64,000 nucleotides of DNA from an uncultured Oscillospiraceae bacterium (GTDB lineage: Bacteria > Bacillota > Clostridia > Oscillospirales > Ruminococcaceae). Of the stretch, positions 26,440 to 34,451 are shown in pieces. The notes under the pieces were generated by a model. It was not told the DNA's origin. It saw only the letters and a list, made by a program, of their open reading frames with translations, and searched no databases. Position numbers and translations under genes: made by a program. Numbering within the stretch: the stretch's first letter is position 1; each line of letters begins with the position of its first letter. The DNA is taken from positions 124,001 to 188,000 of the forward strand of contig URGQ01000001.1 of assembly GCA_900547385.1 (NCBI GenBank), given 5' to 3'.

Positions 26440-27927
26440 ATGAAGCAGTATGTTATCGCCCTGGATCAGGGTACCACCAGTTCCCGCGCCATTCTGTTCG
26501 ACCGGGAGCAGAATATCATCGCCATGGGACAAAAGGAGTTCCCCCAGCACTACCCCAAGGCCGGCTATGTGGAGCATGACCCCATGGAGATCTACTCCTC
26601 CCAGTACGGTGTGATGGTGGAGGTGCTGGCAAAAAGCAATGTCCAGCCGGAGGAAATCGCCGCCATCGGCATCACCAATCAGCGCGAGACCACCATCGTG
26701 TGGGATAAGGAGACCGGCCGCCCCATTTACAATGCCATTGTCTGGCAGTGCCGCCGCACCGCCCCCCTGTGCGAGGAGCTCAAGCGCCGGGGCCTGGAGG
26801 ACTACATCCGCGAGCGCACGGGCCTCCTCATCGATGCCTATTTTTCCGGCACCAAGATCAAGTGGATCCTGGACAATGTGCCGGATGCCCGCCAGATGGC
26901 GAAGGAAGGCCGTCTGCTCTTCGGCACGGTGGATACCTGGCTCATCTGGAAGCTGACCGGCGGGCGCGCGCATGTGACCGACTACACCAACGCCAGCCGC
27001 ACCATGCTGTATGATATCCGCCACATGTGCTGGGATAAAAAAATCTGTGAGGCATTGGATATCCCCATGAACATGCTGCCGGAAGTCAAGCCCTCCAGCG
27101 CCATATACGGCACCATGAACTATGCCGGCGTGGAGATCCCCATTGCCGGGTGCGCGGGCGACCAGCAGGCCGCGCTTTTTGGGCAGACCTGCTTTGCCCC
27201 AGGTGAGGCGAAGAATACATACGGCACCGGCTGCTTCCTGCTGATGAACACCGGGACGGATATTTTCCAAAGCAAAAACGGCCTGGTGACCACCATGGCC
27301 GCCAGCGCCGACGGCACCGCCCGCTATGCCCTGGAGGGCAGCGTTTTCATCGGCGGGGCGGTCATCCAGTGGATCCGGGATGAGCTGCATCTCATCCACG
27401 AGGCGGCCGACAGTGAATACTTTGCCACCCGGCTGGAGGATAACGGCGGGGTGTATGTGGTCCCGGCCTTTACCGGCCTGGGCGCCCCCTACTGGGACAT
27501 GTATGCCAGAGGAGCCATCATGGGGCTGACCCGCGGCTGCAACCGCAAGCACATCATCCGGGCCGCGCTGGAATCCATCGCCTACCAAAGCCGGGATGTG
27601 CTGGTGGCCATGGAGCGGGATACCGACATCCGGCTGCAGGAGCTGCGGGTGGATGGCGGCGCTTCCGCCAATAACTTCCTGATGCAGTTCCAAAGCGACA
27701 TCATCCATACCACCATCCGCCGGCCGATGATAAGGGAAACGACGGCATTGGGTGCCGCTTATCTGGCGGGCCTTGCCACCGGTGTGTGGAACGACCTGGA
27801 TGAGATCCGGGAGCAGTGGACGCTGGATAAGCTGTATACCCCACAGATGAGTGAGGAGGCCCGGGAGCGCAACCTGCGCGGCTGGGATAAAGCCATCGGC
27901 CGGGTGCAGCACTGGGAGGACCGATGA
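26440..27927 (+). CDS. glpK: Glycerol kinase
   Basis: Phosphorylates glycerol to glycerol-3-phosphate. The 495-residue FGGY-family protein begins with the ATP-binding [12 protein letters not shown] block. It contains [16 protein letters not shown] and [10 protein letters not shown], the C-terminal FGGY signature region and [19 protein letters not shown] sequence (here [20 protein letters not shown]). No facilitator glpF or dehydrogenase glpD lies next to it, which is unusual. The ATG was chosen for AAGGAGG seven bases upstream, behind a near-consensus promoter. Confidence 0.96.
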   Translation: MKQYVIALDQGTTSSRAILFDREQNIIAMGQKEFPQHYPKAGYVEHDPMEIYSSQYGVMVEVLAKSNVQPEEIAAIGITNQRETTIVWDKETGRPIYNAIVWQCRRTAPLCEELKRRGLEDYIRERTGLLIDAYFSGTKIKWILDNVPDARQMAKEGRLLFGTVDTWLIWKLTGGRAHVTDYTNASRTMLYDIRHMCWDKKICEALDIPMNMLPEVKPSSAIYGTMNYAGVEIPIAGCAGDQQAALFGQTCFAPGEAKNTYGTGCFLLMNTGTDIFQSKNGLVTTMAASADGTARYALEGSVFIGGAVIQWIRDELHLIHEAADSEYFATRLEDNGGVYVVPAFTGLGAPYWDMYARGAIMGLTRGCNRKHIIRAALESIAYQSRDVLVAMERDTDIRLQELRVDGGASANNFLMQFQSDIIHTTIRRPMIRETTALGAAYLAGLATGVWNDLDEIREQWTLDKLYTPQMSEEARERNLRGWDKAIGRVQHWEDR

Positions 27928-28221
27928 GCATTACTCACTGGAAATACTGTCCCATTAAAGCAACCATTCGGACAAGATAAGAGGCATTTGGTCGGCTACA
28001 AAGCCTAAAAAACATCTTTCACCGGGAAAGCCCGCCAAAGTGGAGAGGCTATCCGAGTAAGATAATGTCCACTGGTTGGGTTCTGCGACGAGAGAGTCAA
28101 TGAATATTGCTCGCCGGGAAAACCGGCTGGGGCGGAGCGGCCACATTCACTGGCCAGGTGCGGCACAGGAAAGACCGGTGAAACGGAGATTTTTTTGAAA
28201 AGGGCAGGTGCACGGGAGGGT
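27928..28221. other. Unassigned intergenic sequence after glpK
   Basis: About 290 bases between glpK and the repeat element, with no supported gene. It contains a small perfect dyad GCCGG/CCGGC around GAAAA (28113-28127). On the minus strand this shares the 11-mer GGTTTTCCCGG with the dyad upstream of glpK. CACTGG recurs three times. It may be remnants of a short repeat family. No T-run terminator for glpK was found. Confidence 0.4.
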
Positions 28222-28301
28222 CGCCCCGCAGGGGCGGCGGCGCAGCCGCCGGGACGGGCGAAGCCCGTCACACCGCCCGGAGGGCGGTGCCCTGCGGGGC
28301 G
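28222..28301 (+). repeat. Cloverleaf repeat copy 3 (closing stem plus three hairpins)
   Basis: Closing stem CGCCCCGCAGGG/CCCTGCGGGGCG (12 perfect pairs). Arm 1 GGCGGC/GCCGCC (loop GCA), arm 2 GACGGGC/GCCCGTC (loop GAA), arm 3 CACCGCCC/GGGCGGTG (loop GGA). It is about 45 bases upstream of the GH2 start and highly similar to copy 4, with paired substitutions between them. Confidence 0.88.
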
Positions 28302-28345
28302 GCCCCCGCACCCTGCTGAAACCAAGACAGAAAGGCGGAACTGCC

Positions 28346-30106
28346 ATGACCGAAGCCATGCTGACACCCTGGGGAGAGGCACTTGACCGGGAGCACCCGC
28401 TGCCGGAATACCCCCGCCCCCAGCTGAGGAGAAACAGCTACCTGAACCTGAACGGCATATGGGAATATGCCATTACCAAAACGGCCGAAAAGCCCGCTGC
28501 CATGCAAGGGGAGATCGTGGTGCCCTTTTCGCCGGAGACCCCGCTTTCCGGGGTGGGACACCTCTTGCAGCCGGATGAGTACCTGTGGTACCGCCGCAGC
28601 GTCACCCTGCCGGAGGGCTTTTTCCGGGGCGGCCGGCTGCTCCTTCATTTCGGGGCGGTGGACCAGTGCTGCACCGTGTGGGTCAACGGCCAGGAAGCGG
28701 GCAGTCACACCGGGGGCTACCTGCCCTTTGCCCTGGATGTGACCGAGCTTATTGAGGGCGATGCCTTTACGCTGGAGCTTCGTGTCACCGACCCCACCGA
28801 TACCGGTTCCCTTTCCCGCGGCAAGCAGCGGCTGAAAAACACCGGCATCTGGTACACGCCGCAGTCTGGCATTTGGCAGACGGTGTGGATGGAATGCGTA
28901 CCGGAAAATTATCTGCGGTCCCTGCGCATTACCCCAAAGCCGGAGGAAAATGCGGTCCACATTCGGCTGGAGGCGGATGACCCTGCCATGGCCGCTGTCA
29001 CGATTTGCAGGGATGGGGGCATCATTGCCGAAGGGCAAACCGACGAAAATGGGGAGAGCACGCTTACCATCCCGGCGGAGGAACTGCGCCTGTGGAGCCC
29101 GGAGAATCCGTTCCTCTACGATGCTGCCATCACCCTGGCGGGCGGCGATAAAGTGGAGAGCTACTTTGGGATGCGCTCCTTCGGCATCGGGAAGGATGAA
29201 AAGGGGCTGCCGCGGCTGCTGCTGAATGGAAAGCCCTATTTCCAGAACGGACTGCTGGACCAGGGCTACTGGAGCGACGGCTACTACACCGCCCCCAGCG
29301 ATGAGGCGCTGATCCATGACATTGCTGAAATGAAGCGGCTGGGCTTTAATATGCTGCGCAAGCACATCAAGGTGGAGCCGCTGCGCTGGTACTACCACTG
29401 TGACCGGCTGGGGATGCTGGTATGGCAGGATATGATGAACGGCGGCGAGAGCTATTCCCCGCTGTCTATCTATGTATTCTCCAACCTGGGGCTGCGGGTC
29501 AAGGACGACCGCTACCGCTATTTTTCCCGGAGCGATGAAGCGGGGCGCACCCACTACTACGAGGAACTGGGACAGATGATAGACCTGCTGTACAATACCG
29601 TCAGTCTGGCGATGTGGGTGCCCTTTAACGAGGGCTGGGGGCAGTTTGACGCCCTGAAAGCTGCGGAGTTTATCCGAAAGCGGGATGATACCCGGCCGAT
29701 CGACCACGCCAGCGGCTGGTACGATCAAGGCGGCGGGGACATCAAGAGTATTCACTGGTATTTCCGGCCGTATCACCACAAACAGCCGCCCAAGGAGCAG
29801 CGGCCCATCTGCCTGACGGAATACGGCGGCTACAACTGCGCTGTGCCCGGCCACTGCTGGGGCGAGGGTGCCGAATTTGGCTATAAAAAGATCGCCGACC
29901 CGGCGGAATTTAACCGAGCGTTCCAAAAGCTGATGGAGGAGCAGATTATCCCCGCCAAGGAGAGGGGGCTGGCCGCGGCCGTTTACACCCAAGTGAGTGA
30001 TGTGGAGGGCGAGCGCAACGGCCTGCTGACCTATGACCGCAAGGTATGTAAGGCGAATGAGGCGATTTTCCGGGCGGTGAATGCCAAACTTACCGGGGAC
30101 GCTTGA
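28346..30106 (+). CDS. Glycoside hydrolase family 2 protein
   Basis: A 586-residue GH2-type glycosidase with the usual order: sugar-binding jelly-roll domain (about residues 20-190), immunoglobulin-like domain (about 190-280) and a TIM-barrel catalytic domain. The acid/base Glu is probably residue 429 in PFNEGWGQF and the nucleophile Glu residue 492 in LTEYGGYN. There is no signal peptide, so it is cytoplasmic and acts on imported sugars. The specificity (beta-galactoside, glucuronide or mannoside) cannot be told. The open frame continues upstream through the structured repeat; the ATG at MTEAMLTPWG was chosen because homology begins there. No sugar transporter is adjacent. Confidence 0.88.
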   Translation: MTEAMLTPWGEALDREHPLPEYPRPQLRRNSYLNLNGIWEYAITKTAEKPAAMQGEIVVPFSPETPLSGVGHLLQPDEYLWYRRSVTLPEGFFRGGRLLLHFGAVDQCCTVWVNGQEAGSHTGGYLPFALDVTELIEGDAFTLELRVTDPTDTGSLSRGKQRLKNTGIWYTPQSGIWQTVWMECVPENYLRSLRITPKPEENAVHIRLEADDPAMAAVTICRDGGIIAEGQTDENGESTLTIPAEELRLWSPENPFLYDAAITLAGGDKVESYFGMRSFGIGKDEKGLPRLLLNGKPYFQNGLLDQGYWSDGYYTAPSDEALIHDIAEMKRLGFNMLRKHIKVEPLRWYYHCDRLGMLVWQDMMNGGESYSPLSIYVFSNLGLRVKDDRYRYFSRSDEAGRTHYYEELGQMIDLLYNTVSLAMWVPFNEGWGQFDALKAAEFIRKRDDTRPIDHASGWYDQGGGDIKSIHWYFRPYHHKQPPKEQRPICLTEYGGYNCAVPGHCWGEGAEFGYKKIADPAEFNRAFQKLMEEQIIPAKERGLAAAVYTQVSDVEGERNGLLTYDRKVCKANEAIFRAVNAKLTGDA

Positions 30107-30133
30107 TTTTGACATGGCCAGTGTGTTATACTC
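30104..30133 (+). promoter_or_regulatory. Promoter for the RNase P RNA
   Basis: TTGATT, 18 bases, TATACT, with the predicted start about seven bases further on. The -35 box overlaps the TGA stop of the GH2 gene. Confidence 0.65.
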
Positions 30134-30144
30134 GTAAAACCGAA

Positions 30145-30489
30145 GGAGTGAGCTGGACAACAGCGGGCGGGTGTCCGAAAGGCCCCGCATGAGGAAAGTC
30201 CGAGCTCCACAGGGCAGGATAACTGCTAACGGCAGCCGGCGGCGACGCCCGGGAAAGTGCAACAGAGAGATACCGCCCCGCAAGGGGTAAGGGTGGAAAG
30301 GCGAGGTAAGAGCTCACCAGCTTTGGGGTGACCCAAAGGCTATGTAAACCCTATCCGGAGCAACACCAAGCGGGATCACAGGGGGCTGCCCGTCCCGATC
30401 CCCAAAAGAGTGGCTGGAGCCTGCTGGCAACAGCAGGCCTAGATAGATTGTTGTCCCAGACAGAACTCGGCTTACAGGTTCACTCCTTC
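30145..30489 (+). ncRNA. rnpB: RNase P RNA, bacterial class A
   Basis: Catalytic RNA of RNase P, which trims tRNA 5' leaders. Hallmarks seen in order: GAGGAAAGTCCGAGCTC (CR-I region), ACAGGGCAGGATAAC, AACAGAGAGATACCGCC, GGTAAGAGCTCACC, and the 3' CR-V region CCTAGATAGATTGTTG with CAGAACTCGGCTTAC. The terminal helix P1 closes as GGAGTGA (30146-30152) with TCACTCC (30480-30486), which sets the ends to within a few bases. Length about 345 nt fits class A. It has its own promoter and a strong terminator. Confidence 0.96.
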
Positions 30490-30499
30490 CATTTACAGC

Positions 30500-30539
30500 A
30501 AAAAACGGACTTATCCCAAAGCGGATAGGTCCGTTTTTC
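30500..30539 (+). terminator. Terminator of rnpB
   Basis: Long stem AAACGGAC-TTATCC / GGATAG-GTCCGTTT with a short loop and a T-run, directly after the RNase P RNA. Its minus-strand reading could also serve the convergent AEC gene. Confidence 0.9.
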
Positions 30540-30548
30540 TTGCTTTTG

Positions 30549-31487
30549 TCATATCAACGCCATGGAGGTAAGAACCCAGATGGTGAGGAACATGGTGACG
30601 ACTGAAAAGAGTGTGGTGACCACAATGAGCTGCGCCGCCAGCTCGCCATCGGCGCCGCACTGGTTGGCCAGGGTATAACCGGAGACCGCCGTGGGGCAGG
30701 CCAGCATAACTGCCAATGCCGCCAGGGCATCCCCGCGGAAGCCAGCCAGCACCACCAGTGGAATGAACACAAGTGGGATGATGACGCTTTTACCCAGCAC
30801 CGCCAGCCACAGAGAACGGCCGTAATCGCCGAAGCGGGAAAGGTGGATGCTGCCGCCCAGCACAATAAGGCAATAAGGGGTGGCCATGCCGCCGATATCG
30901 CTGACCGTTTTTTCCACAGGCTGGGGCAGCGGGATGCGCAGCAGCAGGAAGATGAGCCCCAGCGCCGCGCCGATGAGGTAGGGGTTTTTGATGATATTGA
31001 GCAGCAGCATGGCGGGCTTTACCCGGCCGCCGCGGTAGACCTCGAACAGGATGGCGGAGATGGTGCTGGTGAGCGGAATGATGATGGCCGCCATAATGGC
31101 GATGAGGCCGGTATTTTCGCTGCCGTACAAGGAGGCGATGATGGCCATGCCGAAGATGACGAAGTTCACGCGGATCTCGCACTGGATGACCGGGCCGCGG
31201 CGCTTGGGGTCGGGCTCCAGCCGACCGAAAATGAGCAATGCCAGCACCAATATAATGAGGATAATGACGATGGAGGCCAAAAGTGGCTTGCCGTAGACCG
31301 AGACATCCCACTCCGCGCGGTACAGGCTGTAAAAGAGCTGGGTGGGCAGCAGCAGCTTAAAGCCCAGACGGTCCATGACATTCAGCGTTTTTTCATCCAC
31401 CCAGCCCAGCCGCCGTACCAGCATACCGACGCACAGCATCAGCAGGATGGGGGTCACGACCCGGATGGAGAGCAGAAATCCTTGCAT
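30549..31487 (-). CDS. AEC-family transporter
   Basis: A 312-residue membrane protein of the auxin efflux carrier family with ten predicted helices. Typical stretches are VVTPILLMLCVGMLVRRLGW at the N-terminus and ACPTAVSGYTLANQCGADGELAAQLIV-like sequence in the C-terminal half. Bacterial members export or exchange malate, malonate or other organic acids; the substrate is not evident. The gene is alone and convergent with rnpB. An organic-acid role might tie to the catabolic island downstream, but nothing proves that. Confidence 0.88.
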   Translation of the reverse strand: MQGFLLSIRVVTPILLMLCVGMLVRRLGWVDEKTLNVMDRLGFKLLLPTQLFYSLYRAEWDVSVYGKPLLASIVIILIILVLALLIFGRLEPDPKRRGPVIQCEIRVNFVIFGMAIIASLYGSENTGLIAIMAAIIIPLTSTISAILFEVYRGGRVKPAMLLLNIIKNPYLIGAALGLIFLLLRIPLPQPVEKTVSDIGGMATPYCLIVLGGSIHLSRFGDYGRSLWLAVLGKSVIIPLVFIPLVVLAGFRGDALAALAVMLACPTAVSGYTLANQCGADGELAAQLIVVTTLFSVVTMFLTIWVLTSMALI

Positions 31488-31665
31488 TTTTTATCCTTTC
31501 CCCTGCGGCCATCCACCAGCCGTGGAGTGTTTTTTCATTGTACCATAAGAATTTGGGGAGAACCGTGTCGGATTCTTCCTAAGTATAGCCGCTTTTCACC
31601 CACATGGCAAGCCCACTAAGGGCGACGCCCCTCTGTTTGCCGGATAGACGCCGCCCTTATGTTTT

Positions 31666-31896
31666 TTAGCCGACCGGCCAGTAGCTGCCCTGCTCCACCC
31701 GATACAGCGTTTTGACCGGGGCCAGCGTCAGCAGGATATCCACCGGCTGGCGGCTGGAAAACCGCACCGCCGTGCCGCAGCTGGCCTCCAGCGCGCGGGG
31801 GCGGGGCATCATCCGGCTGGGGATGCCGCTGCGGGTAAGGGCCCGCGCGTATTCCATCGCCTGCAGCTGGTTGGGGAAGGTCGCGAGATACTCCAT
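31666..31896 (-). CDS. DUF3343 protein (putative Se/S carrier-like)
   Basis: A 76-residue protein of the DUF3343 family, described as a putative selenium/sulfur carrier. It is commonly found beside selD and yqeB/yqeC in genomes with selenium-dependent molybdenum hydroxylases. The single cysteine in LEASCGTAVRF is the likely carrier site. The ATG giving MEYLATFPN was preferred to one 13 codons upstream. It is divergent from the cysteine desulfurase gene, with a shared 190-base intergenic region. The family and context agree; the carrier chemistry is proposed, not shown. Confidence 0.82.
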   Translation of the reverse strand: MEYLATFPNQLQAMEYARALTRSGIPSRMMPRPRALEASCGTAVRFSSRQPVDILLTLAPVKTLYRVEQGSYWPVG

Positions 31897-32016
31897 GGTA
31901 CTGCCCCCTTTGGGCATATTGGGGCCGTGCCCCATACCATACTATGCAAAAAGCGCCCCGCTGCCCTGCCCGGCACCCGGATGGGCCATGCCGCATAGAA
32001 TGCGGAAGTACTCTAC

Positions 32017-32045
32017 TTGTTTTTGCCGGTGGGGAGTGGTACAAT
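32017..32045 (+). promoter_or_regulatory. Promoter for the cysteine desulfurase gene
   Basis: TTGTTT, 17 bases, TACAAT; 44 bases before the start codon. Confidence 0.7.
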
Positions 32046-32089
32046 AACTGCGGATACACTATTCCCGCAAAAGGAGAACGGAGGCCTCT

Positions 32090-33238
32090 ATGAAACAAAT
32101 CTATCTGGATAACGGCGCGACCAGCTTCCCCAAGGCGCCGGGGGTTGGCCAGGCCATGAAGGATTACATCGAGAAGGTGGGCGTCAATGTCAACCGCTCC
32201 AGCTACCGGGCCACCGCGGAGGCGGCGCTTTCCACCCTGACGGTACGGGAGGACCTGTGCCGGCTGTTCGGCGCCGGGGAGGACCCCAGCTATGCCATCT
32301 TTACCAGCGGCGTGACCATGAGCCTGAATATGATCATGAAGGGGGCGCTGCACCCCGGTGATCATCTTATCATCAGCGGGATGGAGCACAATGCGGTGGC
32401 GCGCCCTGCCATGCAGCTGGAGGCGGCCGGGGTCAAGGTGTCCATCGCCCCATGCGATGGGGACGGTGTGCTGCGGCTGGAGGAATTTGAACGGCTGTTT
32501 ACCCCCGAAACCCGGTTGGTGGTGATGCAGTACGCCAGTAATGTCAGCGGAACCATTCAGCCCATCGGGGCGATCGGGGCCATCTGCCGCCGGCACGGGG
32601 TGCTTTTCGCGGTGGACAGCGCCCAGGCAGCCGGGCATTTTGCCTTTGATATGCGGAAGTTGCAGATAGACGCCCTGTGCTTTACCGGGCACAAGGGGCT
32701 GCTGGGGCCTTCCGGCATTGGCGGCTTTGTGATGAACGAGGAGATGAACAAGGCGCTGACGCCGCTGATCGCGGGGGGGACCGGCAGCATGTCGGCCTCG
32801 CTGGAGATGCCCCCTACCCTGCCCGACCGCTACGAGGCAGGGACCCCCAACCTGCCCGGCATTATGGGGCTGGGGGTGGCGCTGCGCTACCTGCAGGAGG
32901 TGGGGCTGGATGCCCTGCACAAGCGGGAAATGGCGCTGACCGACCGGTTCCTGACGGGGCTGCGCGGGAATGAACATATCCGTATCCCCGGCCCGGCCGA
33001 TGCCAAGGGGCGGGTAGGCGTGATCTCGGTGGACTTTTTGCGGCAGGATAACGCCGAGGTGGCGTTCCAGCTGGAGGAGCAGTATGGCATCCTGACGCGG
33101 TGCGGGCTGCACTGTGCCCCGCTGGCGCATAAGACGCTGGGGACCTATCCGGAAGGGACGGTGCGCTTTTCCATCGGATATACCACCACCGAGGAGGAAG
33201 TGGATGCTGCCATCCGGGCGATCCATGACCTAGCGTAA
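32090..33238 (+). CDS. Cysteine desulfurase/class V aminotransferase of selenium-hydroxylase cluster
   Basis: A 382-residue PLP enzyme of the class V aminotransferase family (SufS/CsdB/selenocysteine-lyase-like), which removes S or Se from cysteine or selenocysteine. The PLP lysine is K202 in FTGHKGLLGPSG, with H100 in MEHNAVARP stacking on the cofactor. The conserved cysteine in CGLHCAPLAH near the C-terminus would carry the persulfide or perselenide. It lies beside DUF3343 and selD-yqeB-yqeC. In such clusters this subfamily is thought to supply selenium for the molybdenum hydroxylase. Direct selenium use is inference. Confidence 0.88.
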   Translation: MKQIYLDNGATSFPKAPGVGQAMKDYIEKVGVNVNRSSYRATAEAALSTLTVREDLCRLFGAGEDPSYAIFTSGVTMSLNMIMKGALHPGDHLIISGMEHNAVARPAMQLEAAGVKVSIAPCDGDGVLRLEEFERLFTPETRLVVMQYASNVSGTIQPIGAIGAICRRHGVLFAVDSAQAAGHFAFDMRKLQIDALCFTGHKGLLGPSGIGGFVMNEEMNKALTPLIAGGTGSMSASLEMPPTLPDRYEAGTPNLPGIMGLGVALRYLQEVGLDALHKREMALTDRFLTGLRGNEHIRIPGPADAKGRVGVISVDFLRQDNAEVAFQLEEQYGILTRCGLHCAPLAHKTLGTYPEGTVRFSIGYTTTEEEVDAAIRAIHDLA

Positions 33239-33256
33239 GGTTTTCGAAAGGCAATG

Positions 33257-33340
33257 GGCGCCCCGCAGGGGCGGCGGCGAAGCCGCCGGGACGGGCGAAG
33301 CCTGTCACACCGCTCGCAGAGCGGTGCCCTGCGGGGCGCC
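33257..33340 (+). repeat. Cloverleaf repeat copy 4, ending in a T-run
   Basis: Closing stem GGCGCCCCGCAGGG/CCCTGCGGGGCGCC (14 perfect pairs). Arm 1 GGCGGC/GCCGCC (loop GAA), arm 2 GACGGGC/GCCTGTC (loop GAA, one wobble), arm 3 CACCGCTC/GAGCGGTG (loop GCA). TTTTT follows, so it may serve as the terminator of the desulfurase gene. Confidence 0.9.
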
Positions 33341-33406
33341 TTTTTGCGGGCTTTCCGCTATAATAAAATCCGGGGCCTCCCTTCGCAGGGGCTCCGGATT
33401 TTTTGC

Positions 33407-34450
33407 TTATTTTACATAGATGGAACAATCCTGGTACTGCTCCACGCAGCCGATGATGGCAGCGCCCGGTACATTTTCGCACTGCAGGAGCTCTGCCAGC
33501 AGCTTTTCGGCATCGTGCGCATCCACGGCGATGAGCAGGCCGCCGGAGGTCTGCGGATCGTACAGGATATCCTGCAGATACAGCGGGACGCTTTCGGCGA
33601 AGCGGGCGGTAGGCCCGGCAAACTGACGGTTGCGGTAGGCGCCCTCCGGGATGAGGCCCATTTCGGCCAGGGGCTGTACCCCGGGCAGTACCGGCACCTT
33701 GGCGCTATCGATGACGATGGTTAAGTCGCTGCCACGGGCCATTTCGGTGGCGTGGCCCATCAGGGCAAAGCCGGTCACATCGGTCATGCTGTGGATACGG
33801 TATTTCTGTGCGATCTCACAGGCGTATTTATTGAGGGTTGCCATCTGCTTTACGGCACGCTGGTACAGCTCCGGCGGGGCCAGCTCGGCGCGGTTGGCGG
33901 TGGTGGTGATGCCAATGCCCAGGGGTTTGGTGAGGATGAGCACATCCCCTTCCAGTGGGGTGCAATTCATGCGGATCTCATCGGGACGGGCAAAGCCGGT
34001 CACGGAAAGGCCGTATTTCGGCTCCTGGTCATTGATGGTATGGCCGCCGGCGATGATGACACCGGCCTCATAGGCTTTCTCGTAGCCGCCTCGCAGCACC
34101 TCGTGGATCATCTCCTTGGACATCTGCGGGGTCACGGTCATGATATTGAGCGCAATCTTTGGGGTGGCGCCCATGGCGTAAATATCGCTGATGGCGTTTG
34201 CTGCGGCGATCTGCCCGAACATGTAGGGATCATCCACAATGGGAGGGAAGAAATCCAGCGTCTGCACAATGGCCAAATCATCGCTTACCTTATAAACGGC
34301 GGCGTCGTCGCTGGTATCGTAGCCCACCAGCAGGTTTTCATCCTTTACCGTGGGGATGCCCTGCAAGATCTGGCTCAGCATTCCCGCGCCTACCTTGGCG
34401 CCGCAGCCCCCGCAGGAGGCAAGTTTGCTCATTTTAATATCACCCTGCAT
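33407..34450 (-). CDS. selD: Selenide, water dikinase
   Basis: Makes selenophosphate from selenide and ATP. The 347-residue protein has the N-terminal active site SCGGCGAKV, where C16 takes the catalytic place (cysteine form, no in-frame UGA/Sec). It also has TLDFFPPIVDDPYMFGQIAAAN and the C-terminal LYDPQTSGGLLIAV. The ATG giving MQGDIKMSK was chosen for GGAGGG eight bases upstream; it lies one base past the yqeB stop, so the genes are coupled. No selA, selB or ybbB is seen here, fitting a role in selenium-containing molybdenum cofactor. Those genes could of course be elsewhere. Confidence 0.95.
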   Translation of the reverse strand: MQGDIKMSKLASCGGCGAKVGAGMLSQILQGIPTVKDENLLVGYDTSDDAAVYKVSDDLAIVQTLDFFPPIVDDPYMFGQIAAANAISDIYAMGATPKIALNIMTVTPQMSKEMIHEVLRGGYEKAYEAGVIIAGGHTINDQEPKYGLSVTGFARPDEIRMNCTPLEGDVLILTKPLGIGITTTANRAELAPPELYQRAVKQMATLNKYACEIAQKYRIHSMTDVTGFALMGHATEMARGSDLTIVIDSAKVPVLPGVQPLAEMGLIPEGAYRNRQFAGPTARFAESVPLYLQDILYDPQTSGGLLIAVDAHDAEKLLAELLQCENVPGAAIIGCVEQYQDCSIYVK

Positions 34451-34451
34451 T

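Noticed and set aside
26314..27912. 532-codon frame opposite glpK
   Set aside because: The glycerol kinase frame carries all family motifs and a near-consensus promoter.
28208..28345. Arg-rich N-terminal extension of the GH2 protein
   Set aside because: The extension is a translation of the cloverleaf repeat; homology to GH2 begins at the later ATG.
28268..30283. 671-codon minus-strand frame opposite the GH2 gene and into rnpB
   Set aside because: It runs through a structured RNA gene and opposite a GH2 protein with both catalytic glutamates.
34380..34450. Selenocysteine codon in selD
   Set aside because: The catalytic position is an ordinary Cys codon and no in-frame UGA is read through.
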